DNA of 64,000 nucleotides, taken from contig JAZARR010000212.1 in assembly GCA_037389465.1 (NCBI GenBank), forward strand, positions 2,064,001 through 2,128,000, in the 5' to 3' direction. The notes under the pieces are model-generated. The model did no database searches. It was not told the DNA's origin and saw only the letters and a list, made by a program, of their open reading frames with translations. Position 1 is the first letter of the stretch. Every line of letters starts with the position of its first letter. This DNA comes from Baylisascaris procyonis. Taxonomy: Eukaryota > Nematoda > Chromadorea > Rhabditida > Ascarididae. Below are positions 25,601 through 44,000 of the stretch, piece by piece. A program made the translations under genes and the position numbers.

Positions 25601-28600
25601 GCAAATGAATACTGAAAATAAGGGGATTTTAATTTATTTGTGTGATGTTTATTTGCTCGAATGGTAACTAATCACATCGTTCGCAACCACCCCCCCCCCC
25701 CTTTGCCATCAAAAACAACCACTCAGGCGAATTGCGCGCTCGCTCAACGCACCGATCAATAAATACAACCGCGGTCGCTGACGTGTATCGCGTACGTTGG
25801 TTGTGACCATGTGAATGGATGGAGAGGATGTGACGAGTGGGCGGGCACGAGTGCATGCGTTGCGCGTTGCGTCTTTGCGAATGCAATAAAAAATTTCTGC
25901 GCACGATGGTGTGAATTGAATTCAGCTGAGTTTGACTGAATGAAAGTGAATGGAGTTGAGTTCGATATTAACACTGCATAAACAAATCTGATTTTTTTTT
26001 GTTTTAAATACGGTGCCTTCGAGGAAATGATCGAACACAAGCGACACGTGCTTGGAAAAGATGTCAAATCAGGGCGCCTGTAAGTTTCATCAAGCGGAAA
26101 CATTTACCTTTAGGGCGAAGAATAACACGGCAAAACGTCAACAGTGGTCCGCTCGATCCATCTATCGATCCAGGCTCCAGTTTTACACTGGCAGCTACTA
26201 TCCCTCTCCCCTCCCCCAATACTGGCCTAAATACAGCCCTGCCTACTCTCATCTAGGCCTCAGTTAAAACTATGCGGCGTTTGCTTATTTATTTTATTTA
26301 TTCATTCAGCATCTTACGTACGAGAAACATATACAAAAAATGTAAAATTACGAAACGGTCAAAGAGAGCTAATAAAAGAAGAGAAAGTTATGCGGCGTTT
26401 GTTAGTAAGAGAAAAAAAAGAGTGCACATATAATTAATACAAATTCGGTAATTAGTGTACACATTGCAGAAAGAAATTCACGACGGAAAACATGGAAATC
26501 ATCACAAGAGCACAAGGAATTGGGAAATTCAAAACAGAATGTTTCTAATGCGAGGGAGATCGAAACGATTTAGAAATTTTGAACGCTATTTGCTTTTATG
26601 ATATTTTCAGATATAGGTTCCACGTGCGCAAAACTCGGTAATAAAAATTATTCAAGGCATTGCTTGTGGTACTTTTTCTAGGCTAGTTGAAATTAATATC
26701 GATGGCGTTCATATTCATGGATCCTCTCAAAGACTGTGGAGAATGAATAGGCCATAAAATATATGACAACAGTAAACGACGGAATAGTGACGGAAATAAC
26801 TTTCCTATCCATTACGCAGCAAAAACAAACGAAGTGAATAACGTCTTTGATGAGTGAGGAATTCGTTTGCTCTCGTTAATAATCATTAGCCGTAAAGAGA
26901 AACAATCAGTTGCAGTTAAACGTACGCCTCATATTTGAACACTGAAAATAATGAATGCCAAATCTATCCACTAATGTGGCGGATGAAAAACGTTCACGAA
27001 ACTCAACACCGCCAACTTTATTGATTAATTAAGAGCACAATGGTGAAACCTCAAGGTAAGCAGTGATTCATCCGAAGTTTCCTTTCGAACTTTTTATGAG
27101 AATTATTCTTTCAGTTTCTCATTCAGTCATGCACTAGAAATATATGAGAGATCATAGAAAAATGCCTAATATGTTCGAAATGAATCTGGCTTTTGCTATC
27201 CTCTAACGAATTATTAGGCTATAACTGCATCAGCATAGAAATGACAACCATGAAAATAGTATGAAACAGATTTTTACGCTCATGCTTGCGATTGTCATTT
27301 GAAGTAAGCAGGGAGATTGCGCAGAAAGAAAGAGGAGAACATTCGAGCACGACGCGATGTCTTGTTTATAAAACATTATCGCATGATTATGCATTCTCAG
27401 GTGAGGTCGATGATTATATAGCGCTTCTAAAATGCTCGCCCGAGAGTCTTGAGAGTTTAAAGACATCATTCCTGGAGGAATGATTGAATTACTTTCAGCA
27501 ACAACCACATGACGTTTCATGCTTTTGTGTTTTTTAAAATAGTTTCTTTCAGGGACGCTTATTAAAGGCCCTAGTCCATTCGATCAAGAAGCTTAAATAA
27601 AAGTTTGGCATTCTGCGATCATCCGCTCTCATCGATGAAATGTGTTTGGTGATAGTAAACCGTTCAAACGAAAAACGAGAATTTATAGAGTTTAATCGGT
27701 TTTCAATCAGCAGTTGATCAAAGACGACGCTATTAAGTCAGCTTGAAACAGTTTAAATCAGCCTATTAGTATAGCTCGACGACGGCATTCTTCCCGATTG
27801 GTATTTAGGTGTGCGTTATCCTTGTGAATAATGAAATTCCCAAATATGTGCATTTCACATGCTTAAAACAAAGGGGCACACCGAAATCACGACTCTCAAA
27901 ATCTAATGTTACGTGATTAGAGAGTTTAACAGTTCGGTTATCTGCTTCCTAGATAAACGATTCTAACTTTCAGCAACAATTCCGCGTGATTCGGCTGATC
28001 ACAACTCCCCATAAACCGATAAATGCATCGCGTCAATAAAAGCACCCTTACTACTTAATTGCCTTGTCCACAACAACACACGAAGTGAAGCGGTGCACGA
28101 AGCGTTTCGAGTTCTTCATTCAGTGATAACGATCTATGGCCCTTCCGCAACATCGATCTTCGACAGCGCAACAACAAAGAGGCTGTGTAAGAAATTGCGA
28201 GAGAGACTGGAAGGCTGTGTAAGAAATTGAGAGAAAACACCCACTGCGAGATACAGGAAATGCATAGAAACGGTAGGCAGCTTTGACAGCCGGTCATCGT
28301 GAAGGTGCTTTGATGCGTTTCTTTGAGAGGTACTTGACACGTACGCAGAATCGAGCATCGTTTTCGTAAACCCACTCGTCCGAAGCATCAAGGATATTGG
28401 AGGATACATTTTCGTGCGGCCAATGGAAGCACGGATTTTATCCACTTGGGCTGTGACTTGGCACTTTTTCAACGGCCATAATTCTAAACATTCGGCAAAG
28501 CAGTTCTTTCGTCAGGCAAGTTTGATTTACGACAGGCTGACTATATTTATTATCTTAACTGTTTTAGCACCTTAACTGGAATATTGTATATTTAAAAGTT

Positions 28601-29399
28601 TATTTTCCCGGAAGTTTTATTCGGACGGAAGAATTATTTTTGGTTTGATGAAGGAATTAGGTGTTCATTTGAATCGTCATCTCTGAGAAGTTTCATCTTC
28701 GTTTTGGAGTGCTGTCGAATTCAACAAGCGAAAAACCCTCTCTCCACCGCATGAGACAAGATAAACCACAGATCTACTACTACAAAACTATCACTAAGAT
28801 TGCCGTCAGTAGCAATATTCGTCAGTACGATGACGTCTTTCTTCATGACTTCTGACGCTGCATTTGCCACCAGTTGTATCTGCGTATGTGCTGCTGTCTT
28901 TAACAAATACTTGCCAAGTGCATCAAGCATTCGTGACCACAGTTTGTGGTCAGCTCATCCCGGAGATGGCACTCAATTTAGTTTGTACCGTGCTCGTCTC
29001 TTACGAGGGTGGAGGAACTCAGCTGGTAGCCCTCCTTTCCTCATTTCATCGATAATATGAAGTTTACATAGTTCTTTTCCCGTCATCTACCTCCGCTAAT
29101 TCGTTCACCGAGCCTTTTCCTCGACAAAAGTTTTACATTGATAGCGAGGATTATTCGCTAAGCACTTACCCCTGCCACTTCCATCAATATGCTACTGAAC
29201 ACACTTCTACGCTCGTCTGAACAAAGTAACGTGCTTCATTTGTCTAAACTGGATGATTTCCAAAAAATGGTGCTATTGCAAAAGAATGCTGTTTATGTGT
29301 GCCTACTAGTATTATCATAACACATGTTGGACTCGCTGGTTTCCATGTTAATATCGCTGGATGCTTCGATGAGGTTGAGGTATAACTTGATCAGCGACG

Positions 29400-29690
29400 G
29401 AGAATGGAGGTCTGCTTTGTGTTCGATGCTATCCCCCTCCTCGCGTCCGCGCTCTGTTTGCGTATCGGCCCCGAAACGGAGCGCGAGCACGTGATGTGCG
29501 CTGACGTGAGGAGGCCGAGTCGGCAGGCGGTCGAGCTGCGCCGAGCCCGCCCGTGCTCGGGCGTAGTCAATGCTTTTGTCCAATACGCGGCGGCATGCCA
29601 CCAACGTCTCTTCGTACGCTCTGCCGTCGAGTGCGACGTGTTGTTACATGCTCTGTTGATTCGCTGCACCCACTTCGCGGTCTAATGTAG
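29400..29690. other. Isolated GC/CpG-rich block, possible promoter
   Basis: About 290 bp clearly richer in G, C and CpG than its AT-rich surroundings. It contains a CACGTG E-box (near 29489) and TGACGTGAG (near 29502). Open frames run on both strands (plus 29404-29685, minus 29293-29604) because GC-rich DNA has few stops. I see no protein family in either, so I treat it as possible regulatory DNA. Confidence 0.35.
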
Positions 29691-32600
29691 GCCTATATTC
29701 CCACAAGATGTTGCCGCGAGATGTTACCTCAGTTTTTAGAAAAAATGTCAGTGTTATTTTCATGACATGCAGGCAGGCAATTGTGGCGTTCAAATTTGCC
29801 AAACAGTTTCGCAGGCGAAACTGCGGAGGCCTATACATACAGAGGTGATTTATACCGCTGTTGTTGTGCTGTCGATAGATGCACTGGCACTGGTGTTGTT
29901 GAACCGCATATTCTGTATGTACGGTGCAGTGAGGTGGTAAGTTACTTACGGAATATGCAATGTGCAACGTTTGTTGATTTGCTTACCGCGGCCGTGGTAT
30001 TCTGGCCACTGCCGAATTCGTGGTATTCGGTTATCGAAATCCTTGAAAGTTTTGAAATACCACTATGCTTCAGCTTCAGATTTTACATTTCACTGCGAGT
30101 GGGCGATGTTGTAAGGAGCACATATCACGCTTATCGTTTAATCGATTCCCTTGCTTGTTTAAAGGAGAGGTAGATGTATATCGCCCAATAACAGTGCGCA
30201 AAATTTCGAGTCCAATTTCACTTTTTATGTTCACATTCCTCAACGTTATGCGCACGTAATACAGGACGGCCGTTTATCAGCACAATACAGTATTTTCAAT
30301 AGTACTGTAAAACAGTATCTTCGTCATCGTTGCCATTTCATAACCGGATGCACTGTATCACTGAACAGCGCGGCGCATTATTAATATAGACCGATGACTG
30401 TTGCGCATACTGTGTTACGCATACTGTGTACTATGATATACGTGACTTTCGTTTTTTTCAGCGCTCGGATGTGTTACCTTTAGCACACCTGGTACGGTTA
30501 CTTCGTTCACCTCACTTTAAACATTCATTATCTAAGCATTTTTGCACACTCTCATTTAACTATGCCCGCTTTTGCATTCGTACTGCGAGGATGCGTTGTT
30601 TTATTTCAACAACTCAGAGTGGCTTTCCTGAAAACCATCGAGCGGGAGCAGAGTTCACTGATTTGTACGCTTAAGGTTATCTTACCTGTCGCCACACTTT
30701 CAAAAAAATGTTCGTAAGACGTGCTTTCTGCAGCCCACGCCATATGTTAACATAGCCGCTACGTTCTGTTTGATTGGCAAGAACCACCAGTACAAATATT
30801 CAACTTCCAAGCTATATAAAAGTTTACAGGATGAAATTGATTGGGAAGGAATAGTTTGCATCTTTGTGGGTTTTTTGCATAGTTAAACGGAGTAAAGCTG
30901 GGGCCAAATTTATTGTCGCGGCATTGCTATCCCACCCCGTCGAATACCCTAGACGTTGTATTGTCGTCCAGGTTAACACGGATAGTTACTGGTCTTTCCC
31001 CGAGAGCAGGAAGTGTGTGGATAGCTGCTATGGCGCCTAGTGTCCCATGTGTCTTTTGGTGAGTAACGGCTTCACATGAACATTACCGCAGCATCTCCAC
31101 TATTTGCTGACTGGGACATCGTATTCAGCGTGTGATATCCACTTTCTGATGTTCCCAGTCGTTCCATCATCCGCCCAAACTTTGTTATATGATTAATGAG
31201 GAAAGCATCCAAGAAAGGAGAAGCATTGGTTAGCAGTTGGAAGATGTGTGTGGTGTGTGCACGAAATTTTGTTTAACTACGAGTTTAGTTGCTGTTCTGC
31301 GAGGTTTGCTAGTTTGTGGTCGTTCTAAGCTGCGTCTACTTACAAGACTCTCTTCTTGCTTTCATTTTCTTCAGTGGAGTCGATTTCAAGGTCGAGTTCC
31401 ATTTTCATAGCGTTTCTTATCTCAATCTGACAAGCATTAACTGTCAGTCATTGGTACATATTTTCAAAATCCACCCTGTCACTCATTCCTGTGATTGTCT
31501 TTCGTGTCCGTCATACAAAATTCAGAAGTCGAAACATCTGAAGACTTCGATTAATTCCCAGAGGAATCTTGCCAAATGTCATCTATTGTGCACCAAACAG
31601 TTGCCGGACTCAGCTATTTTTGTTGTATGGATTCTAGCCTTTTTAATTTTTAATCTTTGTGCACATTTCGCTGGGAAGTTTATACTTTGTTTGCCCTTTG
31701 GCAATCTTCCCACAGTTCTTTTTTACTTTCTCTATCTAATCGAGAAATACGAGGTATCGTGCAAGTTTTTCTCGTTTCAAGGAACTGACTGTAACTACAG
31801 AAGGACTGCGAAGTTTTGGAAGTAGTGCACAAAAGTCAAGATCTTTCAAGTAATTCCGGGAAAGATTGTCGCCGGTCATTAATGATGACTACCGTAATTC
31901 GAGTTTTGTGGACCGCCAAGGATCATATTTTATGGCTTAGTGAACGCAGACAAGTTGGATTTACGGGTCACCGTGGACCAAAAATTCGTGCATTGCAATT
32001 CGTGAAGTCTCGAAACTGAGGGTTTGCGAATAACTTCACCGTTTTAATGACGCCATTAGAGTAGATAGTTTTTTCACTGTGATCTGGATCTTGATAACTG
32101 CTACAAGGAAACTTGAGAAAACGGTAAAATACGCAAATTCCTCGTTTTTAAAAGAGTCTGCAGCAATTTTGAAATCTGACCTGTCGCCACGGATTTCTGT
32201 GGTAAGAGAGAACGAGAATGTGAGGTGTCAGTTTTCGGCCACAAACGGTGATTCCCGAAAGTTGAAAGTGGTAGCACAGGTATATATGGTTTACAGGAAC
32301 ACCGTTGTCATCTCTCTCATAAATGATAATAAATGTGTGGTACTGTCCATCATAATTTACTGAGAAATACTGCGGACGCTTCAGCTGAAGCGAACAAATG
32401 GGATACTTCGTAGTTGATATTTATTACTCAAGAAGGTGAAGACGGTCCTTTCTTTTTTGTGATCATTGTGCAGCCACGACAGTTTTTATGGAGATCTTTT
32501 CTATAGTGGAATGAATGCGTGAAGGTGCATTAGCAACATATTGATTAACGCTGCTCATTAAATCTGTAGTATACGTGTTATATGCTTTCGGTGTTATACG

Positions 32601-33165
32601 GCACCTATATCACATGCTCCACGATTTCAGGTTTTATCGAGTGGACTTGAGTTGAAGTTATATCGCCATCTGATTTCTGTCTCCTTGTATGTTTTTAATG
32701 CTAGCAGTCATAGTGCCACGTCCGGTGTAAGTGTGTGATGTTTTTGAAAGTACGATCTTCAGCATTCCTTTTGTTGTATACGTCGGCAACGGGTAGTGGA
32801 AATTCGTAACAACTGTCGAGTTGACAGTCTTGTGCAAGTCTCTTCAACCCGCTATACTATTTCGCCAGTTTGCGTTATTGTGTACTTCCAACCCTTTCGT
32901 AATCGTTTACATTTATAGCTAACTCCGCCCCTAATGAGCCAGTTGCTGTTGTCATTTGACTTCGACGTTCGATTCTCCGCTCGGTTGTTATTTTAGCTTC
33001 GACCTTTCAAGTTGGCAAGCGTTTGTGCGCTGTTGGCACATATTGTTTATCTCTTTTTGTAGGTGCATAAGTTGGTTTTTATTTTCAATTCTATGAGCTT
33101 CTGAAGCGCCTGCTTGATTACGCGTTATGGCGTTGTCGTTATATCCTTTGTTCGATGTGCGTATA

Positions 33166-33176
33166 CGTATTACAGA
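33166..33176 (+). promoter_or_regulatory. Acceptor before the PNRC-like start, possible SL trans-splice site
   Basis: ACGTATTACAG|A ends at 33175, 19 nt before the ATG at 33195. No coding exon is seen upstream, so this could be an SL addition site or the end of a 5' UTR intron. Confidence 0.4.
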
Positions 33177-33194
33177 CGTAAAGAGCCAGGAAGA

Positions 33195-35443
33195 ATGTCA
33201 CCGCAGCAGTCGACGTTTCGACACGCCAATAGCTTTTCGTTTGGCCCATCGCCTACCCCGCTATCACATAGTGCAGGCGAGAATATTGGGCACCATACAC
33301 CGCAGCAGGTTCGCCACTTTGTATGTTTCGCATAAATGGAACTCTCGTTCTAGCTATGAAAGGAAATGATGGAAGAGGAAATTGAAGGGGTTATGGTTAT
33401 ACACTAAGAGACGGTGTAAAAACCACTGGAGAGGATCCATGAACTACGAGAAATGCCACAGTGCGCGCTTCCCTATAGCGAACTTTCACTAGTATGATAG
33501 GGAAGTACGCCCATTATGTTGTACAGCAGTTTGTTATAAGCTACATTTGAGTCATGTATTCGTTATGAAACCAATTGATTTCGTTTCGTCCTTTCTTCCC
33601 GAAGAAACAAATTTATCTTCATCCGACCTTTTCACATGTTAAGAAGTTATAAATTGTATTACGCCGGGCAATGGGTACGACGTAGTAGTCGAAAAAGGCT
33701 TCTCGCACAAACGTTCTTTTGATTAGAAGGTGGTTTCGTGGGAATACTGTTACGGTGAGATACTTTCATGGACTGGTCTTTCAGGGGCCGCACTTCTTTT
33801 TACCGTCAACACCAAAGAGTTGCCAGTCAACACCATCGTTAGGTGCTAGCCATCGACGTCGCTATGCGGGCAACCGACCACGCTCAGTGGTGCTCTTCCC
33901 TCCGAATACCAGCCAACCCCCTCCTACTCATCCGAAAATGATTCTCTCTCACAGTGCTCCCGTTATGGTACCTTCAATCCTTCAACAGTCGCTGCACACC
34001 TGTCTGTCTCATCAATCTCTGCAGCATTCTAAGAAGAATATTAAAAGTGTGTTTTCGTTTTTCACTTTCTCTTTATGTACCTAACACCTTCAGAGTTTCG
34101 ATCAGCAATAATGTTCGCAGATGAAAAAGATGATTTCGAAGGCGAAAACATCTGAGTACACTGAAGTTAACTGTTTGTCGTGTTTTTCGAGGGGCGGAAT
34201 ACGAAAGAAGTTGTTGCGTTATTACTGAAACAGAATTAAATTATTTGTGGACCGTAATAGAACAGTTCAAATTGATATGGGCTACTCAAGGAAACCTTTT
34301 AAAAATATGCCGTAACTCAGCAGATGTTCGCCATCTTTTATATTAGGAACTCACTACCACCTCCCACTTATTTTAACTGCTTCTAAGCCCCACTTACTCA
34401 GGGTCTATATGCGTGTCCCCACTTCCATTGTATGTTACGTCAAAAAAACCAACGATTTCATTTTCAAAAAAAGTTTTCAGAGAGAAGACTTCGTAAAAAA
34501 AACACACGAAAAATTTGCTGTCGGCGGAGCAGTTCTGGAGGCACAGCGTTCCCATCATCAAAATCTGAGAGAGTATATTTCGCCCTCGCTTCCTGTCTGT
34601 ATAATTTTGCGACGTTTTCGATTCTCGTCGCAAAATTATACAAACAGACCGTTTTTGTCCTCACTTCACTGTTTGTTTAGAAAGTGGCCGTTTAGGAACC
34701 GTTCAAGCATAGCGTGACCACGAAACCAGTGAAATATTCTCAACGTGGTAACCGAAGTAAATTGGCTAAAGATGGCTGCAGTGTTGAAATTTCCGTGGTG
34801 AGGCCCCATCGTTCGCTACCAATCCATTTTTGCCATCTTCAACTTTCATCTACGGTGCTCAGTGTTATTGTTTTTTCAAGAGCAGCATCTGTGGGGTTAG
34901 TGATGATTGTGCTTACTGCGTAGCACGGCAGAAAATTTGTGAAAAGTATGATTTGAAGGCGGCGCCCAACACCATCACAGGCAGTTGACCGATTCGCGCG
35001 GAGGATCGCCAGTGAACTGCTTTGCGGGTGCGAAGTTCAGCGAGTCGCCAAAGGCGCAAGTGATTCCTCTACCTCCAAGTCAATGGCTTACCGACGTTAG
35101 CTCATCAGGTGAGTCCTTTGTCGACTGGTTGCAGACTTTTCTTCAAGCTTACTAACCCACAGCGTCAGCACTGCGGATGGAAATGATTCACGTTAGAAAC
35201 AGGTTGAATATAAACAGGTGGTAAGGACGTGGTACTTTTACATTTTTGGTATGAGGAAGACAAGGTTTTATTTTTTTATTTTTTTCAGAAGCAAGTTCGT
35301 CTGATTCCACACTACCATTATCACCATCTTCGGAATTGGAGGACGTTGAACATAGAAGCTCGTCGTCGGCGCCAAATTTATGTAGAGCAGTTCCGATGCG
35401 TATGAATCCGTTGCAGCTGATTGCGGCTGTTGCTGCCTCCTAA
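33195..35443 (+). CDS. PNRC-like proline-rich protein (candidate decapping/mRNA-decay adaptor), 4 exons
   Basis: Exons 33195-33308, 33785-34048, 34985-35108 and 35289-35443 join in phase, giving 218 aa. The diagnostic segment is at residues 139-159: FAGAKFSESP followed by VIPLPPSQWL. This matches the signature of vertebrate PNRC1/PNRC2, whose proline-rich motif binds the EVH1 domain of DCP1 and which links UPF1 to decapping. The rest is low complexity: Ser/Pro/Gln-rich N-terminus, basic patch ASHRRRYAGNRPR, Ser-rich linker. The C-terminus NPLQLIAAVAAS is hydrophobic and likely a short helix. No signal peptide or membrane segment is seen. Donors of exons 1 (GTTCGC) and 2 (GTGTTT) are weak, and an alternative exon 2/3 junction is possible. 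Family assignment rests on the short motif; function is inferred. Confidence 0.82.
34595..34649. repeat. About 20-bp inverted repeat (hairpin) in PNRC-like intron 2
   Basis: Left arm GTCTGTATAATTTTGCGACG (34595-34614) and right arm CGTCGCAAAATTATACAAACAGAC (34626-34649) pair around an 11-nt loop, with a small bulge near the base. The stem is nearly perfect and short. It could be a foldback-element remnant or a small-RNA hairpin; the sequence alone does not decide. Confidence 0.75.
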
Positions 35444-41032
<5,589 letters not shown>

Positions 41033-44000
41033 CCATTGCCCTCCTGCCAACAGTTCAATGCATGATTAAAAACACTAACAAATGACAAAGACCTGACATT
41101 AAAGAATTTTAAATAATGCATCCACCGATATTTCACCGGCTGGAAAAGCACCGCACAGCGTATGCGCAAAAATGGTGTGGGTGATCTAAAGACAATGTTT
41201 AGGCCTCAAGCAGATCTCGTTTCAATAACGCTGACTTCAAATGTAATTTTCAGAAACTGAACTCAGCGGCTGAGTTACTTTTTTGAATGAATAATTTCCG
41301 ACTCAGATGACAGACATTAAAGCCGAGCAATCTTTTGCTACAACATTCCCATAATTGTCTGCACCGTGTTCACTTGGCCACAGGTGGTAATGACGAAAAT
41401 TCGAAGATATCAAGCTTTTGGTCCATTTCACCGGACGAAATTGCAGGTGTCATGTTTTAACTTTCAGCGTTTTGGTAGTGCACGTTAGACTGCGGTCACT
41501 TCTCCTACCCCTCCTCCCCTCAGTTCTTAAATTTCATTCGCACCTGCAGCTTTCCGCTGTTATTTAAAAGCGCACTATGAAGATGCCGCTTGGTGCTTAC
41601 ATACGTGTTGCCCGTCCGTTCACCGAGGAGATCCAACTCATGAGACGGGAAATCTATAGGAATTAAATTAAGTATCACTTGAAAGATATGAAGAACTCGA
41701 TTTTTGCTATAAGTGACTTCCTCTTTGTTTCACCGATACCGTTTAACGAGTATGCTCGAGCTGACAAAAAGCCCAAAGATCTCACGTTTCTATCCCGGAA
41801 AATTGTCGAATACCGAAGTATCCTCAACAACAGTGTGATGGCAAGGAAGAAACGATTAAATGCAAGAGTCTCGAAGTAAAGGTGCTTTAAAAATGTCAAC
41901 TGAGACGGACTCAATGAATCAATCCATATTGGGGAAACTGTTTGATTAGCATTTCTATTGGCGCGCATTAGCACCCAACTCATGCTCTCTCCCTTTCTTT
42001 TTATGATGTTCAGCTCTGTGTTTAACGTGGAACTAGGAGGCAATTCGATAGAGTCCTTGAACTCGAAGCCCTCGTTTATACCGACACGCAAAATAACCGA
42101 CGGAATACGATCAGCCCTTTTCCTATCATTTTACGACGTTACTAATCGGTTAAAGTCGATGACGATTATACAGGATAATAGTAACAACGGTGATAAATGA
42201 TAACCGAAGTTCCGTCTGAAAAGAGGAACTCGTGGCACAAACCGACAATGAGCATTAGTTGACCAGCTATTGCAAGTGGAGTGAATGCATCAAGCACATA
42301 ACCTTTCTACTGAACTTTGGGTCGTGCATTAAAATAGCTAGAGAAAAACAATGTTTGATAGCAAGCTGCTCATAAGGGCGGTGACTTCATCGTAATGAGG
42401 CAAGAACTGGGCACAGCATTTGCTGGACCACACATTTCTGTCGAGCGCACTTGCAACTAAGACCAGCTCAAAAGTCAGTATCCTGAAATTAGGTAGGTTT
42501 GAGAGGTGACCTGCCTAATGCGCAAAGGTGACTGCCCGACAACTTCCACTTGTAGCTAGTACCCATGATGCGTGGTCTTCCACTTCTTAATGAAAATACG
42601 AACTCGCAGAAGGCAGTATCATAAGTGAGAACGCCTGGAACGTGAAACTTCGTCCGATCATCTCAGTTTGCGATAAGCCCATGATGCGAGTCAGTTATTG
42701 TTAAAAGAGTTACCAATTCCTCCTCTCGAGTAAGTGAGCTCGTATCTTTGCAGCATCAAGCAAAGACTATGTAAACGGCTATTGCAGCCGCTTGCAATTT
42801 CCTATCCCAATTGAGTTGTAGTTTATATAGAAATGTAACACTAGACCGACGATATATCGATCATATTTCGATCATCCCTCGCAATGAGCAATGATACCGA
42901 AAGTGGACGCACTTCCCGAGTAATGAATTCCGCTATAGACCTCATTGGACGCGCGCGAGACCCGCAGTGTAGGATGATGGTTGCTCTTCCCAGATGTTCA
43001 GCTCAGACTGAAAGGGAAAGAAAGACTGCTGAAGTAATGAAGGGAAAACAAGTAATAAAAGGAACAGTTCTCACCAGTAACTCAGCATATTTCGTAGCAA
43101 TGAAATAGTGGATTATACCGAATTTGGTGAAGAATGCCGGGAATGTTCTAACGGTTGCCTATTAGAAAGAACTGAGGAAATTGCCGGATCAGATTGCTTA
43201 CGCTCATTTGGCTTGATCTCTACATGGCGTAGAATATTGTTCTTGAAAATGTTCACCATCCGTTTAACGAGTTTTTTGAATTATCTCCCACAGTCGTTTC
43301 GTTAAGCTCTGCTAATAGGTGTAGACTGAATATATTCAAACACTTTTTGACAGAGGGCAATAAATGCGTGGAACTTCATACCGGATGAAATCGCGACAGC
43401 GAAATTATTGTGGATTCGAAAAAATCACATCGCTACCACTACAACTAGTCGGGTCGCATCTCGTATCATAATTGTCAATTACTCATAGTTGTCTTAACTA
43501 AGAGATCATTAAGACAGCTACGAGTACTCAAGGCCCCCATCAAACAGCTCACGAGTGCTGTCCAACTTTGAGGAAGAATGACGGATGTAGACCAGGGAGC
43601 GGAACGAACCTAGGATGACCGTTGTGGAACACCATCAATGCAACCTTGTCACTTCCTTCGACCCCCGAAGGAGCTGTCTTTAATCCGTCCGAACACCTGA
43701 ACGTGACTGAAATACCCTCAGCCACACCTCATCGCTGTCACAGTTTACTTTATTCAGGCAGATTCCTTGACCCGTGTATAAACGGCAAAGCTCCAAATAC
43801 ACAGATGCCTCGGCCTCATTTCTGCGCAATGTTGCCGAAAGCGCTTAAGGGTACAAACCAGCCGGTCTGGATCACGCTTTTTTGTAAGTGATATCGACTT
43901 TTACCATGTGCACGCCTGAACAGTTTCACCAAAACTGCTGATGTGCCTTGACGCGTACTAACGGTCACGAAAAGTCGTGTGCCCAGAAGCTTTGCTCGGC

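Larger units (their letters stand above)
20058..33170. other. Long intergenic region, no gene supported
   Basis: About 13 kb without an exon chain I can defend. It holds a G14 run (21220-21233), a purine-only stretch (about 22620-22685), a C12 run (25690-25701), a 32-bp imperfect tandem repeat (28180-28243), a GC-rich block (about 29400-29690) and a tandem CGCATACTGTGT pair near 30400-30430. Unassigned open frames that read fairly protein-like are minus 28721-28930 and plus about 28330-28575. The 169-codon plus frame at 31316-31825 is Phe/Leu-rich and unconvincing. Part of 31-33 kb may be promoter or outron of the PNRC-like gene. Confidence 0.4.

Noticed and set aside
31316..31825. 169-codon plus-strand frame
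   Set aside because: Phe/Leu/Cys-rich composition typical of T-rich noncoding DNA, no domain, no good start context or splice support.
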